Origin: Mycobacterium bohemicum DSM 44277
GTDB lineage: Bacteria > Actinomycetota > Actinomycetes > Mycobacteriales > Mycobacteriaceae
Length of the DNA stretch: 64,000 nt
Reading direction: 5' to 3'
Assembly (NCBI RefSeq): GCF_001053185.1
Contig: NZ_CSTD01000002.1
Coordinates: forward strand, 255,577 to 319,576
The position numbers and the translations under genes were made by a program. The notes below the pieces were generated by a model. It was not told where the DNA came from and ran no database searches. It was given only the letters and a program-made list of their open reading frames with translations. This document shows, piece by piece, positions 13,705 to 23,895 of this stretch (positions are counted from its first letter, which is position 1; each line of letters opens with the position of its first letter).

Positions 13705-15222
13705 TTGGCCGAATTCGTAGCCGCCATCGACCAGGGCACCACCAGCACCCGCTGCATGATCTTCGACCACGACGGCTCGGAGGTGGCGCGCCACCAGCTC
13801 GAGCACCAACAGATCATGCCCCGCGCCGGGTGGGTCGAGCACGACCCGGTCGAAATCTGGGAGCGCACCTCCTCGGTGCTGACGTCGGTGTTGAACCGAT
13901 CCAATCTGGCCGCGGAAGATGTTGCGGCCCTGGGGATCACGAATCAGCGCGAGACAACGCTGGTGTGGAATCGGCGCACCGGGCGCCCTTACTACAACGC
14001 GATCGTCTGGCAGGACACCCGCACCGACAGGATCGCGTCGGCCCTGGAGCGCGACGGGCGCGGCGAGGTCATCCGCCGCAAGGCGGGCCTGCCGCCGGCG
14101 ACCTATTTCTCCGGCGGGAAGCTGCAGTGGATCCTGGAGAACGTCGACGGCGTTCGGGAGGCCGCCGAGCGCGGCGACGCCCTGTTCGGCACCGCTGACA
14201 CCTGGGTGCTGTGGAACCTGACCGGCGGCCCGCGGGGCGGCGCGCACGTCACCGACGTGACGAACGCCAGCCGGACCATGCTCATGGACCTCCAGGCGCT
14301 GGACTGGGACGACGAGTTGTTGTCGTTCTTCTCCATCCCCCGTGCGATGCTGCCGGCGATCGCGTCGTCGGCTCCGCGCGAGCCCTACGGCGTGACGTCG
14401 GCCACCGGGCCAGTCGGCGGGGAGGTGCCGATCGCCGGCGTCCTGGGCGACCAGCACGCGGCGATGGTCGGCCAGGTCTGCCTGTCCGCCGGGGAGGCCA
14501 AGAACACCTACGGCACCGGCAACTTCCTGCTGCTCAACACCGGCGAGACGATCGTGCGGTCGGGCAATGGGCTGCTGACGACCGTCTGCTACCAGTTCGG
14601 GGACGCCAAACCCGTTTACGCGCTTGAGGGTTCGATCGCCGTCACCGGCGCGGCGGTGCAGTGGCTGCGCGATCAGCTGGGCATCATCAGCGGTGCGGCG
14701 CAAAGCGAGTCGCTCGCGCGTCAGGTCAGCGACAACGGCGGGGGGGATTTTGTGCCGGCCTTCTCCGGGCTGTTCGCGCCGTACTGGCGGTCCGATGCAC
14801 GGGGCGCGATCGTGGGCCTGTCCCGGTTCAACACCAACGCGCACCTCGCCCGCGCGACCCTGGAGGCGATCTGTTACCAGAGCCGCGACGTGGTGGACGC
14901 GATGGCCGCGGATTCCGGTGTGCGCCTTGAGGTCCTGAAGGTCGACGGCGGTGTCACCGGTAACGACCTGTGCATGCAGATCCAGGCCGACGTGCTGGGG
15001 GTGGATGTGGTCCGGCCGGTGGTCGCCGAGACCACGGCGCTGGGTGCGGCCTACGCGGCGGGACTGGCCGTGGGTTTCTGGGCCGATGCCGGCGAGTTGC
15101 GGGCCAATTGGCGGGAGGACAGGCGCTGGACGCCGATGTGGGACGACGACCAGCGCGCCGCGGGCTATGCCGGGTGGCACAAGGCCGTGCAGCGGACCCT
15201 GGACTGGGTGGATGTGAACTAG
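13705..15222 (+). CDS. glpK: glycerol kinase
   Basis: Phosphorylates glycerol to glycerol-3-phosphate. 505 aa from TTG 13705 with GGAGGAG upstream. FGGY fold: N-terminal [19 protein letters not shown] is the ATP phosphate-1 motif; [26 protein letters not shown] and [12 protein letters not shown] are family signatures; [12 protein letters not shown] and [14 protein letters not shown] lie in the second domain. The open frame extends far upstream of 13705 but that part is antisense to the neighbour and not real. Ends inside a strong inverted repeat. Confidence 0.96.
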   Translation: MAEFVAAIDQGTTSTRCMIFDHDGSEVARHQLEHQQIMPRAGWVEHDPVEIWERTSSVLTSVLNRSNLAAEDVAALGITNQRETTLVWNRRTGRPYYNAIVWQDTRTDRIASALERDGRGEVIRRKAGLPPATYFSGGKLQWILENVDGVREAAERGDALFGTADTWVLWNLTGGPRGGAHVTDVTNASRTMLMDLQALDWDDELLSFFSIPRAMLPAIASSAPREPYGVTSATGPVGGEVPIAGVLGDQHAAMVGQVCLSAGEAKNTYGTGNFLLLNTGETIVRSGNGLLTTVCYQFGDAKPVYALEGSIAVTGAAVQWLRDQLGIISGAAQSESLARQVSDNGGGDFVPAFSGLFAPYWRSDARGAIVGLSRFNTNAHLARATLEAICYQSRDVVDAMAADSGVRLEVLKVDGGVTGNDLCMQIQADVLGVDVVRPVVAETTALGAAYAAGLAVGFWADAGELRANWREDRRWTPMWDDDQRAAGYAGWHKAVQRTLDWVDVN

Positions 15223-15239
15223 CCCGGTCCAGGGTCCGC
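15192..15239 (+). terminator. bidirectional hairpin at glpK end
   Basis: 15192-15208 (GCGGACCCTGGACTGGG) pairs with 15223-15239 (CCCGGTCCAGGGTCCGC) through 17 positions including one T-G wobble; the loop is 14 bases and contains the glpK stop. It lies between converging glpK and padR. No U-tract, as is usual for mycobacterial terminators. Confidence 0.6.
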
Positions 15240-15246
15240 CGGCCGG

Positions 15247-15695
15247 TCAGTCCTCGCCGAGGATGCCGTAGATCTCGCGCCGCGCGGTGTTGAGGATCTC
15301 GACGACGCGCTGTTGTTGGTCCGCGGTGGCGGTGTGCGCCGACTGGGCGACCGCTCCGAACAACTGGCCCACGGCCGCCCGCAGGTTGATGTGGCCCGGG
15401 TCGGCGCCTTCGGCGATCTCCTCCCAGGGCGGGGTCGAGATTTTCCCGGCCTCCGCGCGGCCCTCCTCGGTCAGCTCGAAAAGCTTCTTGCTGCCCTCGG
15501 ATTCGCTCGCGCTGATCAGGCCCTCGTCGTCGAGCAACTGCAACGTCGGGTACACCGACCCGGGGCTGGGCCGCCACAGTTCGTTGCTGCGCTCGGCGAT
15601 CTGCTGGATCATCTCGTAGCCGTGCATAGGTCGCTCGGCCAGCAGGGCCAGGATGGCCGCGCGGACGTCACCGCGCCGACCGCGGCCGCCGCCAA
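15247..15695 (-). pseudogene. PadR-family regulator, start deleted
   Basis: C-terminal ~145 residues of a PadR winged-helix repressor: GGRGRRGDVRAAILALLAE, then MHGYEMIQQIAERS, WRPSPGSVYPTLQLLDDEGL and a helical tail ending YGILGED. The Gly/Arg-rich leader normal in mycobacterial PadR proteins is present, but no start codon remains in frame before MHGYEM. At about 15690 the sequence passes into an RDD membrane protein in another frame. The DNA-binding domain is nearly complete, but translation would need a foreign start. Confidence 0.7.
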
Positions 15696-16157
15696 CCGGG
15701 GCCCGCGCTCGCTGACCACGACGGTGCCGGCGAAGATGTCGCCGATCCGTTTGGCCTTCGACGACAGCAGGCTGCAGATGACGGCCGGGCTGCCGAAGAG
15801 CATCCAGATCTCGACCACCGACGCCAGCGCCCGAAACAGCGCCTGGCGGAACCGTTCCGGGCCGCCGTCGTCGGATACCACCCGCAGGCCCATGGCCATC
15901 TTGCCCACCGAGCGCCCCCGCGTTGCGGTTTCGAGGATCACCGGATACCCGACGATCACCAGCACCGTGAAGATGAGCAGGACCGCGGTGCTGAGCGCGG
16001 AGTCGAACGCGGTGATGCTGACCGCCCACAACATCAGGCCAAGCAGGTAGCAGACGACGATCACGGCGATGTCGATCAGCGCGCTGACGGCCCGCACCGG
16101 CAACTGGGCGATCTGCACGTCGAGCACCACGGCGTCGCCCGTCACCACCTCCGACAT
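15690..16157 (-). pseudogene. RDD-family membrane protein, C-terminus deleted
   Basis: ATG 16157 starts MSEVVTGDAVVLDVQIAQLP; an RDD-type motif (VRAVSALIDIAVIVV) and three hydrophobic segments follow, up to IGDIFAGTVVVSERGPRL. The related Rv3695 is about 310 aa, so roughly half is lost; past ~15700 the frame runs antisensically into unrelated residues and padR sequence. Divergent from the SpoIIM-like gene with 25 bases between starts. Confidence 0.7.
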
Positions 16158-16169
16158 AACACCGAACGG

Positions 16170-16175
16170 TACCCT
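16170..16175 (+). promoter_or_regulatory. -10 element for leaderless SpoIIM-like gene
   Basis: TACCCT followed by exactly seven bases and then GTG 16183. This TANNNT geometry puts the transcription start at the start codon. Confidence 0.5.
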
Positions 16176-16182
16176 GCACAGC

Positions 16183-17184
16183 GTGGACGTCGACGCCTTC
16201 GTGCTGACCCATCGCCCGACGTGGGATCGGCTCGAGACGTTGGTCGGCAGGCGCCGGTCGCTGACCGGGGCCGAGGTCGACGAGCTCGTCGAGCTCTACC
16301 AACGGGTGTCCACCCACCTGTCGATACTGCGATCGGCCGGGACGGCGACGCCGGATTCCGTGCTGATCGGCCGGCTGTCCAGCCTGGTCGCCCGGGCCCG
16401 CTCGGTGGTGACCGGCGCCCACGCCCCGCTGAGCCGCACGTTCACCCGGTTCTGGACGGTCTCGTTCCCGGTGGTGGCGTACCGCACGTGGCGCTGGTGG
16501 GCCGCCACCGCGGCGGCCTTCCTCGCCGTGGTGGCGGTGATCGCCGTCTGGGTGGCCGGCAATCCGGAGGTGCAGTCGGCCATCGGAACACCAAGCGACA
16601 TCGAGCAATTGGTGAACCATGACGTCGCGTCGTATTACAGCGACCACCCCGCCGGCGCCTTCGCCCTGCAGATCTGGGTGAACAACTCGTGGGTGGCGGC
16701 CCAGTGCATCGCGCTGTCGATCGTGCTGGGACTGCCGATCCCGGTCGTGTTGTTCCAGAACGCCGCCAACGTGGGCGTGATCGCCGGTTTGATGTTCCCC
16801 GCGGGCAAGGGCGGGCAGCTGCTGGGCCTGCTCGCTCCGCATGGGCTGCTGGAATTGACCGCCGTATTCCTCGCCGGCGCAACGGGTATGCGGCTGGGAT
16901 GGTCGGTGATCTCACCGGGCGACCGGCCGCGCGGCCAGGTGCTGGCCGAGCAGGGCAGGGCCGTGGTGGCGGTCGCCGTCGGTCTGGTCGCGGTGTTGCT
17001 GGTGTCCGGTCTGATCGAAGCGCTGGTGACGCCCTCGCCGCTGCCGACGGCGGCTCGGGTCGGCATCGGGGTTCTCGCCGAGGCGGCGTTCCTTTTCTAC
17101 GTCTGGTTTTTCGGCCGGCGGGCCGCCAAGGCGGGGGAGACCGGTGACATCGAGGACGCGCCCGACGTGGTGCCGGCCGCCTGA
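16183..17184 (+). CDS. stage II sporulation protein M-like membrane protein
   Basis: 333 aa from GTG 16183. Soluble N-terminal helical part (VDVDAFVLTHRPTWDRLE) then about six membrane segments, with FQNAANVGVIAGLM and LLAPHGLLELTAVFLAGA as DUF95/SpoIIM motifs. Mycobacteria do not sporulate; the family occurs beside RDD, DUF58 and MoxR genes, as here (Rv3694c position). Role unknown, perhaps envelope assembly. Confidence 0.82.
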   Translation: MDVDAFVLTHRPTWDRLETLVGRRRSLTGAEVDELVELYQRVSTHLSILRSAGTATPDSVLIGRLSSLVARARSVVTGAHAPLSRTFTRFWTVSFPVVAYRTWRWWAATAAAFLAVVAVIAVWVAGNPEVQSAIGTPSDIEQLVNHDVASYYSDHPAGAFALQIWVNNSWVAAQCIALSIVLGLPIPVVLFQNAANVGVIAGLMFPAGKGGQLLGLLAPHGLLELTAVFLAGATGMRLGWSVISPGDRPRGQVLAEQGRAVVAVAVGLVAVLLVSGLIEALVTPSPLPTAARVGIGVLAEAAFLFYVWFFGRRAAKAGETGDIEDAPDVVPAA

Positions 17185-17271
17185 CCGCTGCTCGACGACC
17201 GTGCATATCACGACGCGACACGCCGTTGCAGCGTCGGGATTTTCGCACTCGGCCGGCGTTAGGGCCCCCAG

Positions 17272-18593
17272 TCAGAGCCGCCCGGTCGCCTTCATCGCCA
17301 GGTACCGGTCCGCCAGGGCGGGCGCGATTTCCGCGGGCGCGGCGTCGACGACCTCCACGCCCCCGTGGCGCAGACGGGCGGCCAGCGCGCGCCGATCGTT
17401 GCGCGACTTCTCCGCGGCCGCCGCGTCGTAGACCGCGGCCGCGTCCGAACGCCCGGCCGCCATCTGGTCGACGCGCGGATCGCCGACCGCGGCGACGAGC
17501 AGGTGATGGCGGGCGGCCAACTGCGGCAGCACGGGCAGCAATCCCTCGTCGAGCGCCGTCGCATTGAGGTCGGTCAGCAACACCACCAGCGACCGCCGCC
17601 GGGTGCGCCGCAAGATGGTGGCAACCGTTGTGCGCCAATTGGATTCGAGTAGGGCGGGCTGCAGCGGGGCCATCGCGTCCACCAGCTGCGCCAGCAGTTC
17701 GGTGCGTGAGGCGCCGAAGACGGCCGCCCGGGTGACCCGGTCGTGGGCCAGGAAGTCGACGTGGTCGCCGGCCCGCGTGGCGAGCGCGGCCAGCAGCAGG
17801 GCGGCGTCCATCGCCCAGTCCAGCCGCGGCCATCCCGCCGGGTCGGTGGCCATCGGGTCGACGCCCACACGGCCGGCCGCCGTGCGTCCGGTGTCCAGCA
17901 CGATCACCACGCGCCGGTCGCGTTCGGGCCGCCAGGTGCGGACGACGACGTCGGCGCGCCGCGCGGTCGCGCGCCAGTCGATGGAGCGCACGTCGTCACC
18001 GACGACGTACTCGCGCAGCGAGTCGAATTCCGTTCCCTGGCCACGGATCAGGGTCGGCAGGAGCCCGTCGATCTCGCGCAGCTTCGCCAGCCGCGACGGT
18101 AGGTGTTTGCGGGACAGAAACGGCGGCAGCACCCGAACCTGGCCCGGCACGGACTGGGAACCCTGGCGTCCGGCCAGGCCCAGCGGCCCGACCGATCGGG
18201 CGGTGACCACGGCCGCCCGCTGGTCGCCGCGGCGAACCGGACGCAGCCGCGTCTGGACGTACTGGCGTTGGCCGGCAACGATGTTCACCCGATGGATGCG
18301 TGGCTCCGCGCGCGTGCTGGGCGGCCAGGCGTCGCGGATCTGTCCACGAAACCGCCGCCGGCCGTCGTTGTGGATCACCAGCCCGACGTCGAGTAGTTCG
18401 GCGAGCCGGGCCGAGCGGTCCGGCGAACGGACGCAGCGCAGGCTGCGTGGGCTGGCGGCCAAAGCGATGTCGATGCCCACCGCGACCAGCAGTAGCACCA
18501 GCAGCGCGGCGAAAGTCGTTGCCGGCGCCGGTGATACCGCGATGGGAAGGACGCAGAGCAGCGCGATCAGCCCGGTGCGTCCGGTCAGGACCA

Positions 18594-18594
<1 letters not shown>
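17272..18594 (-). CDS. DUF58 protein (MoxR-associated)
   Basis: 440 aa from GTG 18594, which overlaps the moxR stop. Two membrane segments at the N-terminus (LIALLCVLPIAVS, FAALLVLLLVAVGIDIAL), then the DUF58 signature GTEFDSLREYVVGDDVRSIDWRATARR split by family convention around residue 215, and a vWA-like domain. DUF58 proteins work with MoxR AAA+ ATPases, likely as chaperone-type partners. Same length as Rv3693. Operon with moxR, DUF4350 and DUF4129 genes. Confidence 0.85.
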
Positions 18595-19597
<1,003 letters not shown>

Positions 19598-19601
<4 letters not shown>

Positions 19602-19929
19602 GTGTGTGTGACCTGCCTTTCGATGTCGTCGAGCGCACGGGCAAGGTGGAGCAGGTCGTCGTCGGTGGCCGGGGGCGGCCCGAACAGCTGGTAGGACACG
19701 TATCCCGCGTCGGCGCCGCCGCGCTGGGCCACGGTGGCCACGACCGCGGGCGCCGGCGCGTCCGGCCCGAGGCCGGGTCCATCCGGGCGCCCGGGCGCGG
19801 CGCGGTGAGGTAGGCGTCGAACCCGGCGATCAGCGCGAGGACGATGAGCAGCGCGACGGGCCAGCGCCATGACCGGCGGCGTCGCTCGCCGGGGGCGGCA
19901 ATGCCGGCAGCGCTCTCGAGGGTGTCCAT
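19598..19929 (-). pseudogene. DUF4350 membrane protein, middle deleted
   Basis: ATG 19929 encodes MDTLESAAGIAAPGE, one membrane helix (WPVALLIVLALIAGFDAYL) and TAPRPGARMDPAS, the normal N-terminus of the ~330-aa Rv3691 type. Near 19757-19775 the frame shifts and the rest (VVATVAQRGGADAGYVSY to DDIERQVTHT) is the C-terminal ~60 residues in the other frame. About 220 residues are missing. The MoxR-DUF58-DUF4129 partners on both sides are intact. Confidence 0.72.
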
Positions 19930-20582
19930 CAGCGGACCTGCGCCCAGGCCTCGCGGGCCGCGGTCGGCCCGGGGGTCCCCGGCGCTCCGTGGGATCGATA
20001 CCGCAGGTGGTCGTCGAGGTCGGCGACCATTCGGTAGGCCTCCGGCGTCCCGGGCCGCTCACCGTACGTGACGTCATTGAAAGCCGTTGCCGCTTGGTTC
20101 AATTCGTCGCTCAGGTGCGGCAGTGCGGCGCCCGCGTCGCGGGCGAGCTCGTTGGCGGTGCGCCCGGGCGCCGGTTCCAGCACGCCGGTCTCCTCGAGCT
20201 GCCGGGCGACCGCACGCAGCCGATGGCGGATCGCCGCCGCCCAATCTCCCTCCGCGGCATAGCTTTCCGCCGTCGCGCGATGCCGTTCGGCGGTGAGCAG
20301 GGCCGTGCCGAACAGCTGGTGGTCGCCGCCGCGGCGGGTGCGCATGGTGCGCCGCGCGACGATGACGGCGGCGGCCACGGCGGCCGCCAGCAGGACGAAG
20401 AGCACCATGCTGGTCAACCAGCCGCCCGGCACCGCGGCGGCCTTCTGCAGGAGCCGGTAGATGATGTCGTTGACCCAGTCGGTCAGTTGTTCGCCGGCGG
20501 AAGCCTTGCCGTAGATCGGTTTGTTGAGCTCGTTCTGCGCGGCCTGGTGGGCGGCATCTCGATCGATGTCGATGGAAGGCAC
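19929..20582 (-). CDS. DUF4129 membrane protein
   Basis: 217 aa from GTG 20582 (VPSIDIDRDAAHQAAQ), the same length as Rv3690. One membrane helix (WLTSMVLFVLLAAAVAAAVIV), then a cytoplasmic helical domain with YAAEGDWAAAIRHRLRAVARQLEE, the DUF4129 core. Part of the MoxR/DUF58 cluster; a TGATG overlap couples it to the next gene. Function unknown, possibly a membrane scaffold. Confidence 0.8.
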   Translation of the reverse strand: MPSIDIDRDAAHQAAQNELNKPIYGKASAGEQLTDWVNDIIYRLLQKAAAVPGGWLTSMVLFVLLAAAVAAAVIVARRTMRTRRGGDHQLFGTALLTAERHRATAESYAAEGDWAAAIRHRLRAVARQLEETGVLEPAPGRTANELARDAGAALPHLSDELNQAATAFNDVTYGERPGTPEAYRMVADLDDHLRYRSHGAPGTPGPTAAREAWAQVR

Positions 20583-20595
20583 GGTCAGCGGGTCC

Positions 20596-21807
20596 TCAAG
20601 CGGGCCGGGTGAGCCAGAGGTTGTCGGTGGATTCGACCGCGTAGGGTCCGCCGGCCGCGCCGGTCTGCAGCACCAGGTCGAAAGCCTCGGCACGCATTCG
20701 GCGGTCGGTGTAGAGCAGCACGGTCACCCCCGCGGTGAAGGGCGCGGTGATGATCTGCCCGATCGCCGCGCCGATCGACGTCACCGCGGTGCCGATCAGC
20801 AGGATCCCGACGGAGGTGTTTCCGGCGAGGATGATCTCGCCGACGATGTTGAACGGCGCCCCGACGGCGCCGCCGACCACGGTCGCGACCAGCAGGGTCA
20901 GCAACCGGATGCCCAGGACCCGCCAGAAGCCGTTGCGGACCAGGGCGAACGACCGCGTGAGGGCCTCCACGACGGGCAGCCGTTCGAGCACGATGAGCAC
21001 GGGCGCGAATAACACAACCGTGTAGAGGTACACCAGCAGCGCGAGGACCGCGAGACCAAGCGGAAAGCCCAGCAGGACCGCCGCGGCCCCGTTACCGACG
21101 GCCGCCAGCACCGCGACGATCACCACGACAAGCCCCGCGAGCACCGCCACGGCCGCGGCCTCCAGCAGCGCCAGGCCGAGCAACGGCAGCAGCCGGCCGC
21201 GGATCTTGGCCCACGTCTCGGCCATCGTGATCGTCGACCCGAACACCGCGCGGCCGACGATGACGGTGAGCATGCCGGACAGCAGCATGCCGCCCAGCCA
21301 GGTGACCAGCAGGCCGCCCCCCATCGCGGCCACAGCCGTGCCCGCCACCCCGGCGGACAGTTCGTCGGCGCGCTCCGCGCCGAACCGGCCGTAGGCGGCC
21401 ACGGGACTGAGGGTCGCGACCAGCGTGATGATTTGCATGACGATGACCACGATCGCGGTCAGCCCCAGCGTCGCCCGCGGGTTGGCGCGCACGTAACCCA
21501 CCGCGCCATTGAAGATTTCACTCAGGGTCAGCGGGCGCAGCGGGATGATTCCGGGTTTGGCCGCCTGACCGTAGGGCGGGCCCGGTGGGGGCCCGTATCC
21601 CGGCGGTGCGCCATACCCGGGCCAGGGGCCGTAGGCCGGGGGCGGGCCGTAGCCCGGGGGCGGGCCGTACCCCGGGGGTGGGCCGTAGGCCGGGGGCGGC
21701 GGGCCATAGCCCGGGGGCGGGCCGTACCCCGGGGGCGGGCCATAGCCCGGTGGCGGGCCGTATCCGGGCGGCGGGCCCACCGGATACCCCGACGGAGGCG
21801 CGCTCAC
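20596..21807 (-). CDS. Pro/Gly/Tyr-repeat integral membrane protein
   Basis: 403 aa. The first ~70 residues are GYGPPP-type repeats; the rest has about six membrane helices (IVVIVMQIITLVATLS, AVAVLAGLVVVIVAVLAAV, VYLYTVVLFAPVLIVLE) and resembles the glycerophosphoryl-diester phosphodiesterase membrane-domain/DUF7847 type, with AEIF-like LTLSEIFNGAVGYVRANP. Counterpart of Rv3689 (451 aa). Last gene of the cluster transcribed with the DUF4129 gene (13-base gap). No enzymatic motif. Confidence 0.78.
   Translation of the reverse strand: MSAPPSGYPVGPPPGYGPPPGYGPPPGYGPPPGYGPPPPAYGPPPGYGPPPGYGPPPAYGPWPGYGAPPGYGPPPGPPYGQAAKPGIIPLRPLTLSEIFNGAVGYVRANPRATLGLTAIVVIVMQIITLVATLSPVAAYGRFGAERADELSAGVAGTAVAAMGGGLLVTWLGGMLLSGMLTVIVGRAVFGSTITMAETWAKIRGRLLPLLGLALLEAAAVAVLAGLVVVIVAVLAAVGNGAAAVLLGFPLGLAVLALLVYLYTVVLFAPVLIVLERLPVVEALTRSFALVRNGFWRVLGIRLLTLLVATVVGGAVGAPFNIVGEIILAGNTSVGILLIGTAVTSIGAAIGQIITAPFTAGVTVLLYTDRRMRAEAFDLVLQTGAAGGPYAVESTDNLWLTRPA
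21575..21790 (-). repeat. coding tandem repeat, GYGPPP units
   Basis: About ten imperfect 18-base units encode GYGPPP/AYGPPP in the N-terminus of the membrane protein. Variable copy number is likely between strains. It is a coding low-complexity repeat without spacers, not CRISPR. Confidence 0.85.
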
Positions 21808-21919
21808 CGCGCTCCGGAGCCCTTCGAGCGGGCCGTGCGGGCCGCCCCGAGGTTGGTCATGGGGTCCATCCTGTCGGCGGTCGGGGCATTTCTCAATCTT
21901 GGCCGTCCCCCCGGCGCGG

Positions 21920-21925
21920 TAGCGT
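21920..21925 (+). promoter_or_regulatory. -10 element for leaderless yqeY
   Basis: TAGCGT followed by seven bases and ATG 21933; TTGGCC at 21899-21904 could be the -35. Typical leaderless geometry. Confidence 0.5.
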
Positions 21926-21932
21926 CTCGGTC

Positions 21933-22397
21933 ATGGCGGAACTCAAAGCCCGGCTCCGGGCGGATCTGACCCAGGCGATGAAGTCCCAGGACAAGCTGCG
22001 AACGGCCACCCTGCGCATGCTGCTGGCCGCGATCCAGACCGAGGAAGTCTCCGGCAAGCAGGCCAGGGAGCTCACCGACGACGACGTCATCAAGGTGCTG
22101 GCCCGCGAATCACGCAAGCGCGGCGAGGCGGCCGAGATCTACACGCAGAACGGCCGCGGCGAGCTGGCCGCGAACGAGCACGCCGAGGCGCGGGTCATCG
22201 ACGAGTACCTGCCGACCCCCCTCACCGAGGCCGAGCTCGCCGACGTCGCCGACACCGCCATCGCCCAGGTCGCCGAGGAAATCGGCGAGCGCCCCGGCGT
22301 GAAGCAGATGGGGATGGTGATGAAGGCGGCCACGGCCATCGCGGCCGGCAAGGCCGACGGCGCCCGGCTGTCCGCGGCGGTCAAGGAGCGCCTGTAG
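21933..22397 (+). CDS. GatB/YqeY domain protein
   Basis: 154 aa, same length as Rv3688c. Two-domain all-helical YqeY fold: KARLRADLTQAMKSQDKLR, TLRMLLAAIQTEEV, then AIYLP-type VIDEYLPTPLTE and GVKQMGMVMKAA. Relatives form the tRNA-binding tail of GatB; free-standing YqeY probably binds tRNA or acts in tRNA quality control. Ends flush with the convergent selA-selB remnant. Confidence 0.88.
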   Translation: MAELKARLRADLTQAMKSQDKLRTATLRMLLAAIQTEEVSGKQARELTDDDVIKVLARESRKRGEAAEIYTQNGRGELAANEHAEARVIDEYLPTPLTEAELADVADTAIAQVAEEIGERPGVKQMGMVMKAATAIAAGKADGARLSAAVKERL

Positions 22398-22724
22398 CTA
22401 ACTCGGCGAGACGACGACCGTGCGCGTGCCGTCGCCGGCGCGCCGCGTGACCCGCCGGGCGTCCAGTTGCTCGAGCAGCGGCACCGCGACCCGCCGCGTG
22501 GTGGCGTTGATGACGGGCCGCAGGCTCGACGCGGTGCCGGGAAGCGCGGCCACGGCGTGCTCGGCGACCCGCTCGGGCTCGATCTCCCCGGCGCGCGCCC
22601 GCTGCTGCGCTTCGGCGATCACGGACTTCACCAGCGTGCGGCCCAGCACCCGCTGGGCTTCGGCCAGGCGCGGATCGGCCAGCAGCGTGTCGGTGCTCGG
22701 CACCCTCCGGCGCGGGTCGCTCAT
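22398..22724 (-). pseudogene. selA-selB deletion chimera (108 aa frame)
   Basis: ATG 22724 encodes the N-terminus of selenocysteine synthase SelA: DPRRRVPSTDTLLADPRL, VKSVIAEAQQRARAGEIEPE and LRPVINAT. Exactly at the conserved INAT (normally followed by GVVVHTNLGRAPL), sequence near 22497-22505 switches in frame to TRRVAVPLLEQLDARRVTRR, the last winged-helix segment of elongation factor SelB. The SelA PLP domain and Lys, and the SelB GTPase and EF-Tu-like domains, are absent: an estimated 2.5-3 kb deletion. The open frame could still be translated, but neither activity can survive. Adjacent tRNA-Sec and selD are intact. Confidence 0.85.
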
Positions 22725-22742
22725 GTCGGGCCGGAGGAAGTA

Positions 22743-22837
22743 TGGCGGAGGCGGACGGGAATCGAACCCGCCAGCGGCAGCGTCTGCCGTTCGACGGTTT
22801 TGAAGACCGCGCCGGTCACCAGACCGGACACGCCTCC
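22743..22837 (-). tRNA. selC: tRNA-Sec (anticodon UCA)
   Basis: Reverse strand, 95 bases with encoded 3' CCA. Acceptor GGAGGCG.. pairs with ..CGCCTCC; the anticodon loop CTTCAAA holds UCA, reading UGA. The long variable arm and extended acceptor/T stem (8+5 type) are typical of tRNA-Sec, as is the unusual length. T arm GGTTCGATTCC. It lies between the selA-selB remnant and selD, a normal sel cluster place. Confidence 0.95.
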
Positions 22838-22863
22838 TCGGACCATAGCGACATTATGTATGC

Positions 22864-23856
22864 GTGACCTATCGACTGACCCAATACGCCCACGGCGGCG
22901 GCTGCGCCTGCAAGATCCCGCCCGGGGAGCTCGAGGACGTCGTCCGCGGGCTCGGGGCGAGCGCACCCCGCGACCCGGTGGGCGAGTTGCTGGTGGGCCT
23001 CGACAGCGGCGACGACGCCGCCGTGGTGCGCATCGACGGGGGCACGGCGCTGATCGCGACGACGGACTTCTTCACCCCGGTGGTCGACGACGCCTACGAC
23101 TGGGGCCGCATCGCGGCCGCCAACGCGCTGTCCGACGTCTACGCGATGGGCGGGCGTCCGGTGGTGGCGGTGAACCTGCTGGGCTGGCCGCGCGACGTGC
23201 TGCCGTTCGAGCTGGCCGCCGAGACGCTGCGCGGCGGGCGGGACGTCTGCGACCTGGCCGGCTGCCACCTCGCCGGCGGGCACAGCATCGACGACCCCGA
23301 ACCCAAGTACGGGCTGGCCGTCACCGGGATCGCGGACCCAAACCGGTTGCTGCGCAACGATTCTGGCAAACCCGGAACGCCCCTGTCGCTGAGCAAGCCG
23401 CTCGGCGTCGGCGTGCTCAACAGCAGGCACAAGGCCACCGGCGAGCGCTTCGAGCAGGCGATCGAGGCGATGACCACGTTGAACGCCGACGCGGCCGACG
23501 CCGCGCTGGCCGTTGGCGCCGAATGTGCCACGGACGTAACGGGTTTCGGCCTGCTCGGCCACCTGTACAAGCTGGCGCGGGCCAGCGGCGTGACGGCGAT
23601 CGTCGACGCGGCCGCGGTGCCCTATCTGGAGGGGGCGCGCGAGGCGCTGGCGGCCGGCTACGTCAGCGGGGGCACGCGACGCAACCTCGAGTGGGTGAGT
23701 CCGCACGCCGACCTCGCCGCGATCGACGAACAGGAAGCGCTGCTGCTCGCCGACGCGCAGACCTCGGGCGGGCTCCTGATCGCCGGTGAGATCCCGGGCG
23801 CCCCCGTGATCGGGGAGCTGGTGGCGCGCGGGGAGTACACCATCGTGGTGCGCTGA
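22864..23856 (+). CDS. selD: selenide, water dikinase
   Basis: Makes selenophosphate, the Se donor for selenocysteine, from selenide and ATP. 330 aa from GTG 22864. N-terminal YAHGGGCACKIPPGEL carries the catalytic Cys and Lys (Cys form, not Sec). GDDAAVVRIDGG and ATTDFFTPVVDDAYDWGRIAA are the metal/ATP motifs, ANALSDVYAMGG the next. Full length. Faces the selA-selB remnant; with SelA gone its product has no known local use, except possibly tRNA selenouridine. Confidence 0.95.
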   Translation: MTYRLTQYAHGGGCACKIPPGELEDVVRGLGASAPRDPVGELLVGLDSGDDAAVVRIDGGTALIATTDFFTPVVDDAYDWGRIAAANALSDVYAMGGRPVVAVNLLGWPRDVLPFELAAETLRGGRDVCDLAGCHLAGGHSIDDPEPKYGLAVTGIADPNRLLRNDSGKPGTPLSLSKPLGVGVLNSRHKATGERFEQAIEAMTTLNADAADAALAVGAECATDVTGFGLLGHLYKLARASGVTAIVDAAAVPYLEGAREALAAGYVSGGTRRNLEWVSPHADLAAIDEQEALLLADAQTSGGLLIAGEIPGAPVIGELVARGEYTIVVR

Positions 23857-23882
23857 GGGCGCGGGGTTTCGGTCGCCCGCAC

Positions 23883-23888
23883 TAGGGT
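23883..23888 (+). promoter_or_regulatory. -10 element for leaderless fdhA
   Basis: TAGGGT followed by seven bases and ATG 23896, the leaderless arrangement. No clear -35. Confidence 0.5.
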
Positions 23889-23895
23889 AGAGGCC

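Noticed and set aside
15247..16842. 531-codon reverse frame joining padR to upstream sequence
   Set aside because: Only the last ~145 residues are PadR; the rest is antisense to the RDD remnant and SpoIIM-like gene.
21575..21790. CRISPR-like tandem repeat
   Set aside because: Contiguous coding repeat of GYGPPP without spacers.
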